Positions 58,301 through 61,447 of a stretch of 64,000 nt of DNA are shown one piece after another. Source of the stretch: Omphiscola glabra (lineage: Eukaryota; Mollusca; Gastropoda; Lymnaeidae); contig OZ024802.1 of NCBI GenBank assembly GCA_964017045.1, positions 24,305,793 through 24,369,792 on the forward strand, read 5' to 3'. Each line of letters opens with the position of its first letter. Position 1 is the first letter of the stretch. Made by a program: the position numbers and the translations under genes. The notes beneath the pieces are model-generated. The model searched no databases and was not told where the DNA came from. It worked only from the letters and a program-made list of their open reading frames with translations.

Positions 58301-60541
58301 ACAACTATGTGATATTTATATAATAGTCAAATAATGGACATGTACCACATACCAGGGCCTTACAACTTTCTAATATTTATACCAGGGGTCTCCAAACTTT
58401 TCAGCCAGAGGGCCGCATTAACTAATCAAACAGCAGTTCAGGGGCCGACTACACACTCGAGGTCTAAATAAAAAATATTAAAAACATGGATGTTGTTTTT
58501 AATTATTTATTTAATATTATCTTATTCAGTTATTATTTAATAACACATTGATACACTGCACATGAACACCTGTATTAGTGGGAATGGTGAAATTATTTCC
58601 TGGATGCCAAAATAGCAGACATTTCTGGCCAATGTCCATACCCACTCTTCATCAGACAGTAAATGGCTGTGTCTTGCCTTTACTTTCCAGGAAGTCATCT
58701 ATTTCCTTTCTTAACTTAAATACCCTGCTCAGAACATTCTCACAACTTAGCCATCTTATTGCTGTGTAATATGGTAAATCTTGCGATTCTGTGTCTGTAT
58801 CTTTCAACATGTCTCTGGACTTTCTCACAACTTAGCCATTTTACTGCTGTGTAATATGGTAAATCTTGCGATTCTGTGTCTGTATCTTTCAACATGTCTC
58901 TGGACTTTCCAAGGTTGAGCCCATGTGACCTTATTACATTCACCATTGTCACCACAGGATGCAGTACACTGCTAATGTCCACATATTTAGCACACCAAGC
59001 TTGCTGGTGAATAATACAGTGCAGTAACATTGGTTGTAAAATGTTTTTCTCATTACACATCTGCTTCACTTGTCCAACCAGGCCGTTCTTTTTGCCACTC
59101 ATGTTCTTTCCTCCATCAACGGTCGGGCAACTGATGTTAGACCAGTCCAAGTTATAATCAGCATATGTTTTTTTCAACTCATTGAATAACATCCTCTTGG
59201 GTAACAGTGCTGTACATGCTATGTGCAGAAGCCAGCTCTTGTGTTATGTTCTTGTCTTCATCCACACTTCTATTGAACACAAGCAGTTGAGAGGTGGAAC
59301 ATCTGTCCAGCGAGTCATACATTGCAATTGAAAAATGGCGAAACTTGCTTGCATTTTTCACTATTTGAGTCACAATGTTTTCACCCATGTCTGCAACACG
59401 GCGGGCAATGGTATTTGCACTCAAAGCTACATTTTCAAATTGTTTTGACTTTTCTGGGCAAAGTTCCTCAGCCACCACCAACAAACATTCCTTTACTACT
59501 TCACCATCTGTAAATGGTTTGCCACTTTTAGCCAGGACGTAGGCAACTTTATAACTGGTCTTAGTTCAGGATTCATGTGCATTAGAGGATTTACTGAACG
59601 ATGTCCTCTGAGATGCGAGTTGATTTCGTAATTTAGAAACATTTTCGGCACTGACTTTACTGTCCAACTGTGCTTATTTCTCCTGATGTTTGCTTTGATG
59701 ATGATGGATGGCTCAGGTTGTATTCTGTCACCACAGCCATTGTTTCCTTGCAAATCACACACAATGCTTTATCGCCGGGTTTAATGAAGAAGTATTTCAA
59801 ACTCCATTCTTTTTGAAATTGCAGACACTCATCGTCTAGTTTTCTTTTCTGATCTTGGCAAGATACACATACATTTCCATCAATCTTTTTCCAAAGACAA
59901 AAAGGTCTCCACAGGCCGGATGAGAGGGCCTCGCGGGCCGTATGCAGCCTGTAGTTTGGAGACCCCTGATTTATACAATAGTCAAAGACTGTACATGTAT
60001 CACTTACCATGGCCTTACAATTTTGAAATATTTATATAATAGTCAAAGAATGTACATGGACCACTTACCATGGCCTTACAATTTTGAAATATTTATATAA
60101 TAGTCAAAGAATGTACATTGACCACTTACCATGGCCTTACAATTTTGAAATATTTATATAATAGTCAAAGAATGTACATGGACCACTTACCATGGCCTTA
60201 CAATTTTGAAATATTTATATAATAGTCAAAGAATGTACATGGACCACTTACCATGGCCTTACAATTTTGAAATATTTATATAATAGTCAAAGAATGTACA
60301 TGGACCACTTACCATGGCCTTACAATTTTGAAATATTTATATAATAGTCAAAGAATGTACATGTACCACTTACCGGGGCCTTACAGCTTTGAAATATGTG
60401 CATGTCAGCTTGGGATGACCTCTTCTTGGGATCATCCACGATTGTAAAGAGAATTAGGTTGTTGTAGATTTCTCTGCGGTCATTCTTGAATATCGCCGTG
60501 GGGTCTTGGACCAGTTGTATTTGAAACCTTTCTAGTTCTTC
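17711..60541 (-). CDS. EPS8: EPS8 orthologue (epidermal growth factor receptor kinase substrate 8), all but the 5' exons
   Basis: Eighteen coding exons on the minus strand totalling 2859 nt (952 residues plus TAG), all phases consistent. EPS8 is a cytoplasmic adaptor and actin regulator. Its PTB domain binds receptor or membrane partners, its SH3 domain binds Abi-type PxxDY ligands, and its C-terminal domain caps and bundles actin in filopodia, microvilli and similar protrusions. Domain order: PTB second half (residues 1-56 of the visible part), middle region with the ERDVxLLNHxxDDIExFVxxLQ motif and AKLKxHIxxPxAPELVHFLFxPL, the IPPYVPxFxxGW motif, a G[Y/F]EP-repeat linker, SH3 (KNWWKLRNFKGQVGFAPYTI), a proline-rich region with PQPPPPPPR, then the effector domain (SPEEVWGWLVSKGF, LTLQKS, SAKELNDILQRRKQ). 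The N-terminal half of PTB and the start codon are beyond 64000. Confidence 0.95.
18041..18176 (-). CDS. EPS8: EPS8 exon: C-terminal ELxxIxxRR motif
   Basis: Acceptor TTTCACTGCAG; donor GAAG|GTAAAAATA. It encodes YGTRSAKELNDILQRRKQHI then TQTDEETNQNYSNEDMETFQ and HPYDE. The S-x-[KE]-E-L-x-[DE]-I-[LM]-x-R-R-x-x-x-I pattern is the helical motif near the EPS8 C-terminus. Confidence 0.93.
18177..19617 (-). other. EPS8 intron with a GC-rich island
   Basis: The left part (18177-19200) is AT-rich with A/T runs. From about 19205 to 19560 the composition switches to GC-rich, with CpGs and a C21 tract at 19312-19332. I cannot identify this stretch; see the finding. Confidence 0.6.
19618..19753 (-). 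CDS. EPS8: EPS8 exon: SAM-like effector domain, second half
   Basis: Acceptor TTCACTCTTAG; donor TCTGGG|GTAACT. It encodes TREAFQGYTGWEMFQVHLTD and IVNLIGHDEAIRLDGLLTLQ then KSTSG. The G-x-x-[LMF]-F-x-[VL] and L-T-[LV]-Q-K-[SA] patterns fit the end of the EPS8 C-terminal globular domain, although the middle is more divergent than usual. Confidence 0.92.
19909..20095. mobile_element. hAT-type MITE (GGCGTAG family), 8-bp TSD
   Basis: Terminal CAGTGGCGTAGTGAG against CTCGCTACGCCACAG. Exact target-site duplication GGGAGTGA at 19901-19908 and 20096-20103. The interior carries CCCCGGGCGC near the ends, like the elements at 20489 and 50506, and a short internal duplication of GGGGCGCTAAAAAGGTATTG. 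Confidence 0.9.
20489..20671. mobile_element. hAT-type MITE (GGCGTAG family)
   Basis: Ends in CAAGGCTTAGCTA and TAGCTACGCCTCTG. The interior AAAATGTGCTTTGATATTAT and TTTAAAATGAATCTTG is nearly identical to 50506-50696. The flanks TGGGAGCA and TGGAGCAT look like a duplicated target with one base lost. Confidence 0.85.
20756..20900 (-). CDS. EPS8: EPS8 exon: SAM-like effector domain, first half
   Basis: Acceptor ATGTATTTATTAG; donor GATAC|GTAAGTTC. It encodes RGNQEHFNELHARVTSRVSR then PIDVTRLTKNSSPEEVWGWL and VSKGFSD. The N-E-L-H-A-R-V segment is in the place of the amphipathic capping helix, and SPEEVxxWLxxKGF is the EPS8 hallmark of the SAM-like domain. Confidence 0.93.
20960..21150. mobile_element. 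hAT-type MITE (GTACCCC family), exact 8-bp TSD
   Basis: Ends CAGTGTTTCCAAAACTTT and TTAAGAAACACTA. Exact target-site duplication CTTTACAA at 20952-20959 and 21151-21158. It lies about 60 bp upstream (sense) of the EPS8 exon at 20756-20900, in the intron. Confidence 0.92.
21480..21593 (-). repeat. 26/27-bp tandem repeat carrying the EPS8 splice donor
   Basis: Units of CATGCTACCTCTATGTCCCA run up to the exon edge at 21594. On the minus strand each unit reads CATAGAG|GTAGCATGAGG, the same as the real donor. Exon-like edges occur at 21594 (used here), 21567, 21541 and 21515. The two leftmost units are shorter. Confidence 0.92.
21594..22064 (-). CDS. EPS8: EPS8 exon: proline-rich region
   Basis: Acceptor TGTACTCTTTAG; donor CATAGAG|GTAGCA. 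It has 156 full codons. The protein is low-complexity: repeated SxxxTQRSS / THRSS / NKRSPHS blocks, then APQPPPPPPRHRRDSPP, then a Ser/Pro/His-rich end EGSQYNSEFRHR. The poly-proline block is a likely SH3 or EVH1 ligand, in the same place as the proline-rich region of other EPS8 proteins. It is the largest exon in the window. Confidence 0.93.
23030..23405. mobile_element. Fold-back (palindromic) MITE, copy B, complete
   Basis: Left end TGGCTATTGGTACCCGGGTA and right end TACCCGGGTACCAATAGGTG form long inverted arms of about 150 bp. The arms contain the GGTACCCGGGTACC palindrome and CTATTCGGATGTCATTTGT in both orientations. The short centre contains CGGACACGCAGCGC. No transposase and no clear TSD. 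Confidence 0.9.
25003..25171. mobile_element. hAT-type MITE, 8-bp TSD with one mismatch
   Basis: Ends CAGCCTTTCCCCAAC and TTGGGGAACGCTG. Target duplication AACTGGAC at 24995-25002 and AACTAGAC at 25172-25179. Confidence 0.85.
27952..28087 (-). CDS. EPS8: EPS8 exon between SH3 and proline-rich region
   Basis: Acceptor TTTCATTTGTAG; donor AGAG|GTGAATTC. Phase 0 in, one base out. It encodes PMDNFNREEHIMVDRLQINN then HGVPASRTTNSEASFMDDIV and GGQHR. No domain; a charged linker. Confidence 0.88.
28088..28159 (-). repeat. Tandem duplication of an EPS8 acceptor and exon start
   Basis: The sequence GGCTACAAATGAAACAAAA with the preceding GATTGAAATTATC occurs twice, 59 bp apart. The second copy (edge at 28146) carries a full TTTCATTTGTAG acceptor and about 20 nt of exon-like sequence. 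Confidence 0.9.
28160..30097 (-). other. EPS8 intron sequence
   Basis: AT-rich with a G17 tract at about 29412-29428 and a T-run at 30069-30090. Nothing else recognisable. Confidence 0.6.
30098..30551 (+). repeat. 38-bp minisatellite, about 12 units
   Basis: Units of AATTTAACAGCACCAGTATC plus ACAAGTGTCATTTCCAGT. One short unit lacks the CCAGTATCACAA part. Variation is mostly AATTT against CATTT at the join. Confidence 0.95.
30722..30864 (+). repeat. 29/31-bp minisatellite, 5 units
   Basis: Units of TGTTTGTATACCATACACA plus ACACAGATAT, with a 2-bp TA insertion in some. The open frames on both strands across it are repeat artefacts. Confidence 0.93.
31098..31222 (+). repeat. 18-bp minisatellite, about 7 units
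   Basis: Units GGTTAGATATCCCATCAG, one with an inserted TTTCATCCC stretch. Confidence 0.93.
31223..32575 (-). other. EPS8 intron downstream of the SH3 exon
   Basis: No exon recognised. It contains a short triplet of AGTCTTGAAGTCA repeats at 32142-32200. Confidence 0.6.
32576..32671 (-). CDS. EPS8: EPS8 exon: SH3 domain, second half
   Basis: Acceptor TTTTGTTCAG; donor CAGAG|GTAAGC. It is 32 codons in phase 0, encoding VLDSSKNWWKLRN then FKGQVGFAPYTILKKVHSE. The WW pair and G-F-x-P-x-x-I-L are the SH3 n-Src loop and beta-4/3-10 signatures. Ile sits where most SH3 domains have the conserved Tyr, as in other EPS8 proteins, consistent with PxxDY ligand preference. Confidence 0.96.
32948..33023 (-). 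CDS. EPS8: EPS8 exon: SH3 domain, first half
   Basis: Acceptor CTTCCCATCCAG; donor TTGCAG|GTCGGT. It encodes IYEAVHDRPGKNAKELTVQK then GDILQ. The usual ALYDY box is degenerate (TIYEAVHD with the split codon), but the K-E-L-x-[VF]-x-K-G-D-I-L pattern is clear. Confidence 0.94.
33160..33595. mobile_element. Fold-back (palindromic) MITE, copy C, complete
   Basis: Ends GTGACTATTGGTACCCGGG and CCCGGGTACCAATAGTCGC. The arms match copies A and B. The core has the two GACATCCGAATAGC / GCTATTCGGATGTC half-sites facing each other across about 70 bp. Confidence 0.9.
33772..34065 (+). repeat. 81-bp minisatellite, about 4 units
   Basis: CCACATATAACAGAACATAC starts at 33791, 33872 and 33953, and in decayed form near 34037. 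The array ends about 25 bp from the EPS8 donor at 34092 but does not contain it. 81 is a multiple of 3, so open frames arise by chance. Confidence 0.93.
34093..34206 (-). CDS. EPS8: EPS8 exon just before SH3
   Basis: Acceptor AGAAATTTAAG; donor GCTAC|GTAAGT. It encodes SENHKHIDREPIPQPGMLSR then HDENAAYFDELRRSADA. It leads directly into the SH3 domain. Confidence 0.88.
34345..34420 (+). repeat. Direct tandem duplication, 2 units of about 38 bp
   Basis: AAAACAATAATCTAATGATT plus GGCAATGATTTGTAGAAA occurs twice with one substitution. Confidence 0.85.
34785..35040 (+). repeat. 65-70-bp minisatellite, 4 units
   Basis: Each unit has CTGGCAGTGCAAGGGTTAAA, then TCACTTCTTCTTTCACTC and TAACTCTCAGACAAC, with a variable AACAGG/AGG spacer. 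Confidence 0.93.
35190..35375 (+). repeat. Degenerate about 55-bp tandem repeat, 3-4 units
   Basis: Recurring GTGCACAAATTTAGTCTGTC / ACAGTCTGTCATAAG / GGTGCAYWTATCAAGTTTAT blocks, diverged between units. Confidence 0.7.
35376..36404 (-). other. EPS8 intron sequence
   Basis: Non-repetitive apart from a G15 tract at 35832-35846, a 15-bp AGTTTAAATTTTGAC repeat of 4 units at 35903-35962, and a short GGTGTCTCAACT duplication near 36302. No exon seen. Confidence 0.6.
36405..37250 (+). repeat. 17-bp minisatellite, about 46 units plus one stray unit
   Basis: Units CTCTAGTAGACTATCAA with two common variants (GGCTATC for GACTATC, CATCTC for CAACTC). The array runs to about 37195, and a lone unit follows at 37228-37243. 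The variants occur in blocks, a sign of local unit duplication. Confidence 0.95.
37560..37879 (-). CDS. EPS8: EPS8 exon: linker with G[Y/F]EP repeats
   Basis: Acceptor TTCCCATGGCAG; donor GTAGAAAG|GTGACAGC. It starts NPPPRPTPFPDDDRYHRNDD. It then carries six G[YF]E[PT] boxes (GYEPST, GYEPQP, GFEPLA, GFEPVH, GYETSR, GYEPQS) spaced 7-16 residues apart, and ends SPARSGMGSPYSSDFVESHS. No fold expected. The repeat is probably lineage-specific. Confidence 0.92.
38046..38234. mobile_element. hAT-type MITE, same ends as the element at 58383
   Basis: Ends CAGGGGTCTCCAAACTTTT and AGTTTGAAGACCCCTG. Exact target duplication CTCTAACC at 38038-38045 and 38235-38242. The interior is rich in CGGGCCGG. The ends match the 1.59-kb element at 58383-59968, so this is probably a deletion derivative of that family. 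Confidence 0.94.
38362..38690 (+). repeat. 23-bp minisatellite, about 14 units
   Basis: Units GTCTTTGAAACTATATGGTT plus TTT. A 9-bp CAACYATAT insertion appears three times at intervals of about 80-100 bp, giving a partial higher-order pattern. Confidence 0.93.
38810..39108 (+). repeat. About 60-bp minisatellite with alternating A/B units
   Basis: Five units read A-B-A-B-A. A has CACGTGCTGGCGGCAGCTGG and CACTCACTCATATTC. B has CACATGTGCTGGCGACAGCT and CACCTACTCACATAATT. The true period is about 122 bp. Confidence 0.92.
39251..39434 (-). CDS. EPS8: EPS8 exon: IPPYVPxF motif
   Basis: Acceptor TGTTCCTGACAG; donor CTTAT|GTATGT. It encodes DEWNGHIPPYVPEFYDGWQP then AAGVIDELTARSAVMSQQPL and APLPIEPIRTQPMIEDRIRS. 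The I-P-P-Y-V-P-x-F-x-x-G-W motif is highly conserved in EPS8. Confidence 0.95.
39701..39939 (-). CDS. EPS8: EPS8 exon: AKLKxHI / LVHFLFxPL region
   Basis: Acceptor CCCACAAACAG; donor CAGCAG|GTATGG. It encodes AKLKAHIHDPNAPELVHFLF then TPLSLIYEASRDPYHGNQNL. It goes on through APVLTGDAKQLLLNCLTSKE to LWQALGKHWTTS, the best conserved part of EPS8 outside PTB and SH3. Confidence 0.96.
39940..40316 (-). other. EPS8 intron
   Basis: Contains a loose 50-bp direct repeat of GATCTGGTGTTTAGC at 40056 and 40098. Nothing else seen. Confidence 0.7.
40317..40405 (-). CDS. EPS8: EPS8 exon: RARPP..FxDxFQKFKxxFNLL
   Basis: Acceptor TGTGTTCCACAG; donor CTTTTG|GTAATT. It encodes GMLNARARPPPDRDFVDIFQ then KFKLSFNLL, which continues into AKLK of the next exon. 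It matches the conserved EPS8 helical region. Confidence 0.95.
40628..41030 (+). repeat. 39-bp minisatellite, about 10 units
   Basis: Units AAATGAGATGCCATGTCTGG plus AACACTAGTTTCAATGATT. Very uniform. 39 bp is 13 codons, so a long spurious frame reads through it on the minus strand. Confidence 0.95.
41767..41956. mobile_element. hAT-type MITE (GGTTCTCA ends)
   Basis: Begins CAGTGGTTCTCATCTT and ends ATGTTGAGAACCAC, an inverted pair. The interior GGGTCG / CGACCC pattern is typical of this common MITE type. Related to 47166-47321. No clear TSD, so the right edge is uncertain by a few bases. Confidence 0.65.
42527..42650. repeat. Palindrome, direct repeat and T-tract of about 36
   Basis: A T-tract at about 42571-42606 is followed by the 26-bp perfect palindrome TTGCCAAGTGTTG|CAACACTTGGCAA. 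The right half plus AATACCAGTTCCTG also occurs before the T-tract, at 42540-42569. Confidence 0.9.
43352..43484 (-). CDS. EPS8: EPS8 exon: LLNHxxDDIEKFVxRLQ helix
   Basis: Acceptor TCCCTGTCCAG; donor TGGAG|GTGAGA. It encodes QLLNHCFDDIEKFVARLQQA then AESYKELEKRKRDRGAKNKK and RQSG. With the preceding ERDV this is the conserved EPS8 coiled segment, followed by a lysine/arginine-rich stretch. Confidence 0.96.
43937..44112 (-). CDS. EPS8: EPS8 exon: linker ending in TEILERDV
   Basis: Acceptor CATCTTGTTTCAG; donor GATGTT|GTAAGT. It encodes TRQYNTSEMRQFNQTNYSHG, then GHFGGPIGQQRSLITRISTL and REKEDFGGGSTEILERDV. Confidence 0.93.
44113..44320 (-). repeat. 40-bp minisatellite derived from an EPS8 acceptor tract, 5 units
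   Basis: Units ATGCCAACCAAACAACCACT plus CAGCCGTGACAACATACGAG. The first unit overlaps the pyrimidine tract of the acceptor at 44113. In sense orientation each unit carries GAGTGGTTGTTTGGTTGGC. Confidence 0.92.
44411..44590. mobile_element. hAT-type MITE (GTGGTCGGC ends)
   Basis: Ends CAGTGGTCGGCAAAG and GTTGGCCGGCCACTT. Flanks AACGAGTT and GACTAGTT agree at 6 of 8. A fragment with the same start occurs at about 50970. Confidence 0.65.
45293..45372 (-). CDS. EPS8: EPS8 exon after PTB: proline-rich PPAGPAPEPPG
   Basis: Acceptor TTGTTTGATCAG; donor TACCTAG|GTAAAA. It encodes SRVPPAGPAPEPPGNAYNFQ then DMREYL. Both phases match the neighbours (GG from the PTB-end exon, one base to the next). 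A PPxxPxPxPPG stretch sits in the same place in other EPS8 proteins. Confidence 0.92.
45395..45840 (+). repeat. 58-bp minisatellite, about 7 units
   Basis: Units ATTGACATACGAATGTGACA plus TTAATGAGATATAATTTTGA plus AACTTTAGTTTGTATC. The ends are more diverged than the middle. Confidence 0.95.
46070..46205 (+). repeat. About 43-bp tandem repeat, 3 units
   Basis: GTTGATGGGTGGACCAAAAG plus AGTCGATTAGATGGAAAAAC, with a diverged first unit. Confidence 0.85.
46598..46925 (+). repeat. 24-bp minisatellite, about 13 units
   Basis: Units GTCAGATGAAATGGTCAACA plus AAAT. 24 bp equals 8 codons, so open frames on both strands run through it without meaning. Confidence 0.95.
47166..47321. mobile_element. 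hAT-type MITE, near-exact 8-bp TSD
   Basis: Ends CTGCGGTTTTCAAC and GTTGAGAGCCACTG. Flanks CCTTAAGG and CCTTAAGT match at 7 of 8. Interior related to the 41767 element in reverse. Confidence 0.8.
48318..48570 (+). repeat. 26/27-bp minisatellite, about 9 units
   Basis: Units GCAGGGAGCTTGGCGTGTCC plus TAGTGGCAG with scattered substitutions. Confidence 0.95.
48571..49164 (-). other. Intron stretch with higher GC
   Basis: Non-repetitive and distinctly less AT-rich than other EPS8 introns, with CpGs and a C-run then an ACACAC run at 49065-49088. No exon with consistent phase was found. Confidence 0.5.
49165..49430 (+). repeat. 20-bp CpG-bearing minisatellite, about 13 units
   Basis: Units ACACGCCCGCGTGACAGTAG, with a block of three variants (TTTACACGCACGCG). 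Confidence 0.95.
49431..50375 (-). other. EPS8 intron sequence
   Basis: GC-richer to about 49760, then AT-rich. Short direct repeats of AAGATGKGTATCCT at 49850-49925 and of GTCTTCATCAGTCTT-like motifs at 50060-50150. No exon recognised. Confidence 0.5.
50384..50769. mobile_element. hAT-type MITE (outer of a nested pair), exact TSD
   Basis: Ends CAATGTTCCCTTTAAGC and AACCTTAGAGGGAACATTG. Exact target duplication CTACAGCA at 50376-50383 and 50770-50777. Interrupted by a second MITE at 50506-50696. Confidence 0.93.
50506..50696. mobile_element. hAT-type MITE (GGCGTAG family), nested, exact TSD
   Basis: Ends CAGAGGCGTAGCGTAGG and CTCTAGCTACGCCGCTG. Exact target duplication CTCTGCAA at 50498-50505 and 50697-50704. 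Nearly the same as the 20489 element. Confidence 0.95.
51060..51173 (+). repeat. About 42-bp tandem repeat, 3 units, split by a transposon
   Basis: GTTGTACACTGTAGCAGTAT plus TGTTGYACACYCTATTC. The array resumes after the 4-kb element, at 55206 (ATTGTTGTCCACTCTATC). Confidence 0.88.
52088..53215 (+). pseudogene. LINE-type reverse transcriptase remnant
   Basis: Frame pieces in order match a non-LTR reverse transcriptase: LYLDYKSGYDSID (motif A region, 52088 on), LELGVLNKLTRLIHMTMD, then LAYTDDIALLG with the catalytic YTDD at 52418-52429. After these come FKYLGVTINKQ and, near the C-terminus, GRPRLRWIDDVEKGLQRLGF. Frames change several times and stops occur in between, so it is dead. The GRPRxRWxDDVE ending is common in invertebrate LINE proteins. 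The 5' part is missing. Confidence 0.88.
53220..55130. other. AT-rich interior of the 4-kb element
   Basis: Very AT-rich with many A and T runs. No coding potential I can defend. Confidence 0.6.
55206..55799 (-). other. EPS8 intron sequence with TA microsatellite
   Basis: Resumed 42-bp repeat remnant, then an imperfect (TA)n tract at 55335-55381 containing TAGGCCTA. No exon seen. Confidence 0.6.
55800..55953 (+). repeat. 17-bp minisatellite, about 9 units
   Basis: Units CATCACTGAGAGAACCC, almost uniform (one AATCC variant). Confidence 0.95.
55954..57003 (-). other. EPS8 intron sequence
   Basis: AT-rich; G26 tract at 56885-56910. No exon or transposon recognised. Confidence 0.6.
57004..57325 (+). 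repeat. 31-bp minisatellite, about 10 units
   Basis: Units GATGAAGCGCACAAACAACA plus TCCCATTGGGT. Very uniform, with one GTTTTAT variant unit. Confidence 0.95.
57466..57665 (+). repeat. 36-bp minisatellite, about 5.5 units
   Basis: Units TATGACACAATCAGTTGCAT plus GACATAGGAGTGCGTT. Copies are identical, which suggests recent expansion. Confidence 0.95.
57666..58045 (-). other. EPS8 intron before the PTB-end exon donor
   Basis: No recognisable feature apart from T-runs. Confidence 0.6.
58046..58113 (-). CDS. EPS8: EPS8 exon: end of PTB domain
   Basis: Acceptor CCTTTTGACACAG; donor GGAGG|GTAAGT. It encodes AQEIVDEILAAKNGQQRLYQ then LG and two bases of Gly. It corresponds to the C-terminal helix of the PTB domain. 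Confidence 0.9.
58284..58382 (-). repeat. Left part of the splice-donor minisatellite
   Basis: Two diverged units (CACTTACCAGAGCCTTAC at 58289, CACATACCAGGGCCTTAC at 58346) of the same family as 59969-60373, now separated from it by the hAT insertion. Confidence 0.88.
58590..59900 (-). pseudogene. GTF2IRD2/ZBED-like hAT transposase, broken
   Basis: Read on the minus strand from about 59900. First comes a BED-type zinc-finger start (FFIKPGDKALCVICKETMAV), then NVALSANTIARRVADMGENI, FRHFSIAMYDSLDRCSTSQL, TVDGGKNMSGKKNGLVGQVK and MLLHCIIHQQAWCAKYVDIS. It ends with RVFKLRKEIDDFLESKGK and LLSDEEWVWTLARN. These fit the Charlie8-like hAT transposase family related to GTF2IRD2. Frameshifts separate at least four pieces, a 28-codon stretch is duplicated in tandem, and the C-terminal dimerisation part is absent, so it is inactive. 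Confidence 0.9.
58741..58908 (-). repeat. 84-bp tandem duplication inside the transposase relic
   Basis: CACAACTTAGCCATYTTAYT starts at 58741 and 58825. 84 bp is exactly 28 codons, so the duplication keeps frame. Two units with very few differences. Confidence 0.92.
59969..60373 (-). repeat. 61-bp minisatellite made of the EPS8 PTB exon end plus donor
   Basis: Six full units before the real exon edge. Each contains, in sense orientation, ATATTTCAAAATTGTAAGG then CCATG|GTAAGTGG, copying the last ~25 nt of the exon at 60374 and its donor. The donor dinucleotide is kept in all units. Confidence 0.95.
60374..60541 (-). CDS. EPS8: EPS8 exon: PTB domain, middle
   Basis: Acceptor CTCTCAACAG; donor GCCCCG|GTAAGT. 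It is 56 codons in phase 0: EELERFQIQLVQDPTAIFKN, DRREIYNNLILFTIVDDPKK, RSSQADMHIFQSCKAP. The L-x-x-[FI]-P/Q-x-x-x-I/V-Q-D and A-D-M-H-I-F-Q patterns match the EPS8 PTB domain. This is the most upstream exon visible. Confidence 0.95.
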
Positions 60542-61069
60542 CTGTTGAGAGAGAGAGAGCAAGCTGAACTTTATTTCACCACAGAGACAACAGGGGAAAC
60601 CCTAAAATAGATATTTTAATTACAGATCACTGTTTCATCTTAACTATCAAAGAGTTTCTGTGTATGGATGTATGGATGAATGTAATAGGCTTTTAAATTT
60701 TGTTATTTAAAAACCGGCAATAAATTAAAAACAAATTTTAAAAAGGAAATCAAAATGTAGTCAAATATTTTTTTTTTATTTATGTATATATGGTGTATAT
60801 GTATATGTAGTGAAAATTATTTTTTTATATATATATGGTGTATATGTAGTGAAAATTGCAAAAGAATGTCATAAATAATGTACTCAAGCATTTATTTTTG
60901 TATCCAAGCTGGCAGGTAGATAGGGAGGTTTGTTTAACTCATGTGTTTGTCACTGGGATGTCAACAGAATAGCTGCAGGCTATTAAGTTTCTTTGGTATC
61001 TGACACCCACAACAATAGTCAATCAATGGCTAGATGTGTGTGTGTGTGTGTGGTTGTGTCTGGCCTGTA
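60542..61069 (-). other. EPS8 intron upstream of the PTB exon
   Basis: A GA-run beside the acceptor, AT-rich sequence with TATATGGTGTATATGT duplicated at 60785-60850, and a (TG)n tract near 61035. No exon seen. Confidence 0.65.
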
Positions 61070-61447
61070 ATCTTATATCAGGGAACAAGTTTGTGTGTGA
61101 CTGGACATCTCAGTACTGGAGCTGGCTGACTGTTCAGTGATATCACTATGATAGTGTCACTGGAGATCTCAGTACTGGAGCTGGCTGACTTTTCAGTGAT
61201 ATCACTATGATAGTGTGACTGGAGATCTCAGTACTGGGGCTGGCTGACTGTTCAGTGATATCACTATGATAGTGTGACTGGAGATCTCAGTACTGGAGCT
61301 GGCTGACTGTTCAGTGATATCACTATGATAGTGTGACTGGAGATCTCAGTACTGGAGCTGGCTGACTGTTCAGTGATATCACTATGATAGTGTGACTGGA
61401 AATCTCAGTACTGGAGCTGGCTGACTGTTCAGTGATATCACTATGAT
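61070..61447 (+). repeat. 59-bp minisatellite, about 6 units
   Basis: Units GTGTGACTGGAGATCTCAGT plus ACTGGAGCTGGCTGACTGTT plus CAGTGATATCACTATGATA. Few differences between units. Confidence 0.95.

Larger units (their letters stand above)
58383..59968 (-). mobile_element. hAT element with exact TSD and decayed transposase
   Basis: Ends CAGGGGTCTCCAAACTTTT and GTAGTTTGGAGACCCCTG. Exact target duplication ATTTATAC at 58375-58382 and 59969-59976. 1586 bp. Carries a minus-strand transposase relic. The CGGGCCG-rich sub-ends match the 38046 MITE. It is inserted inside a minisatellite made of EPS8 splice-donor copies. Confidence 0.95.
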
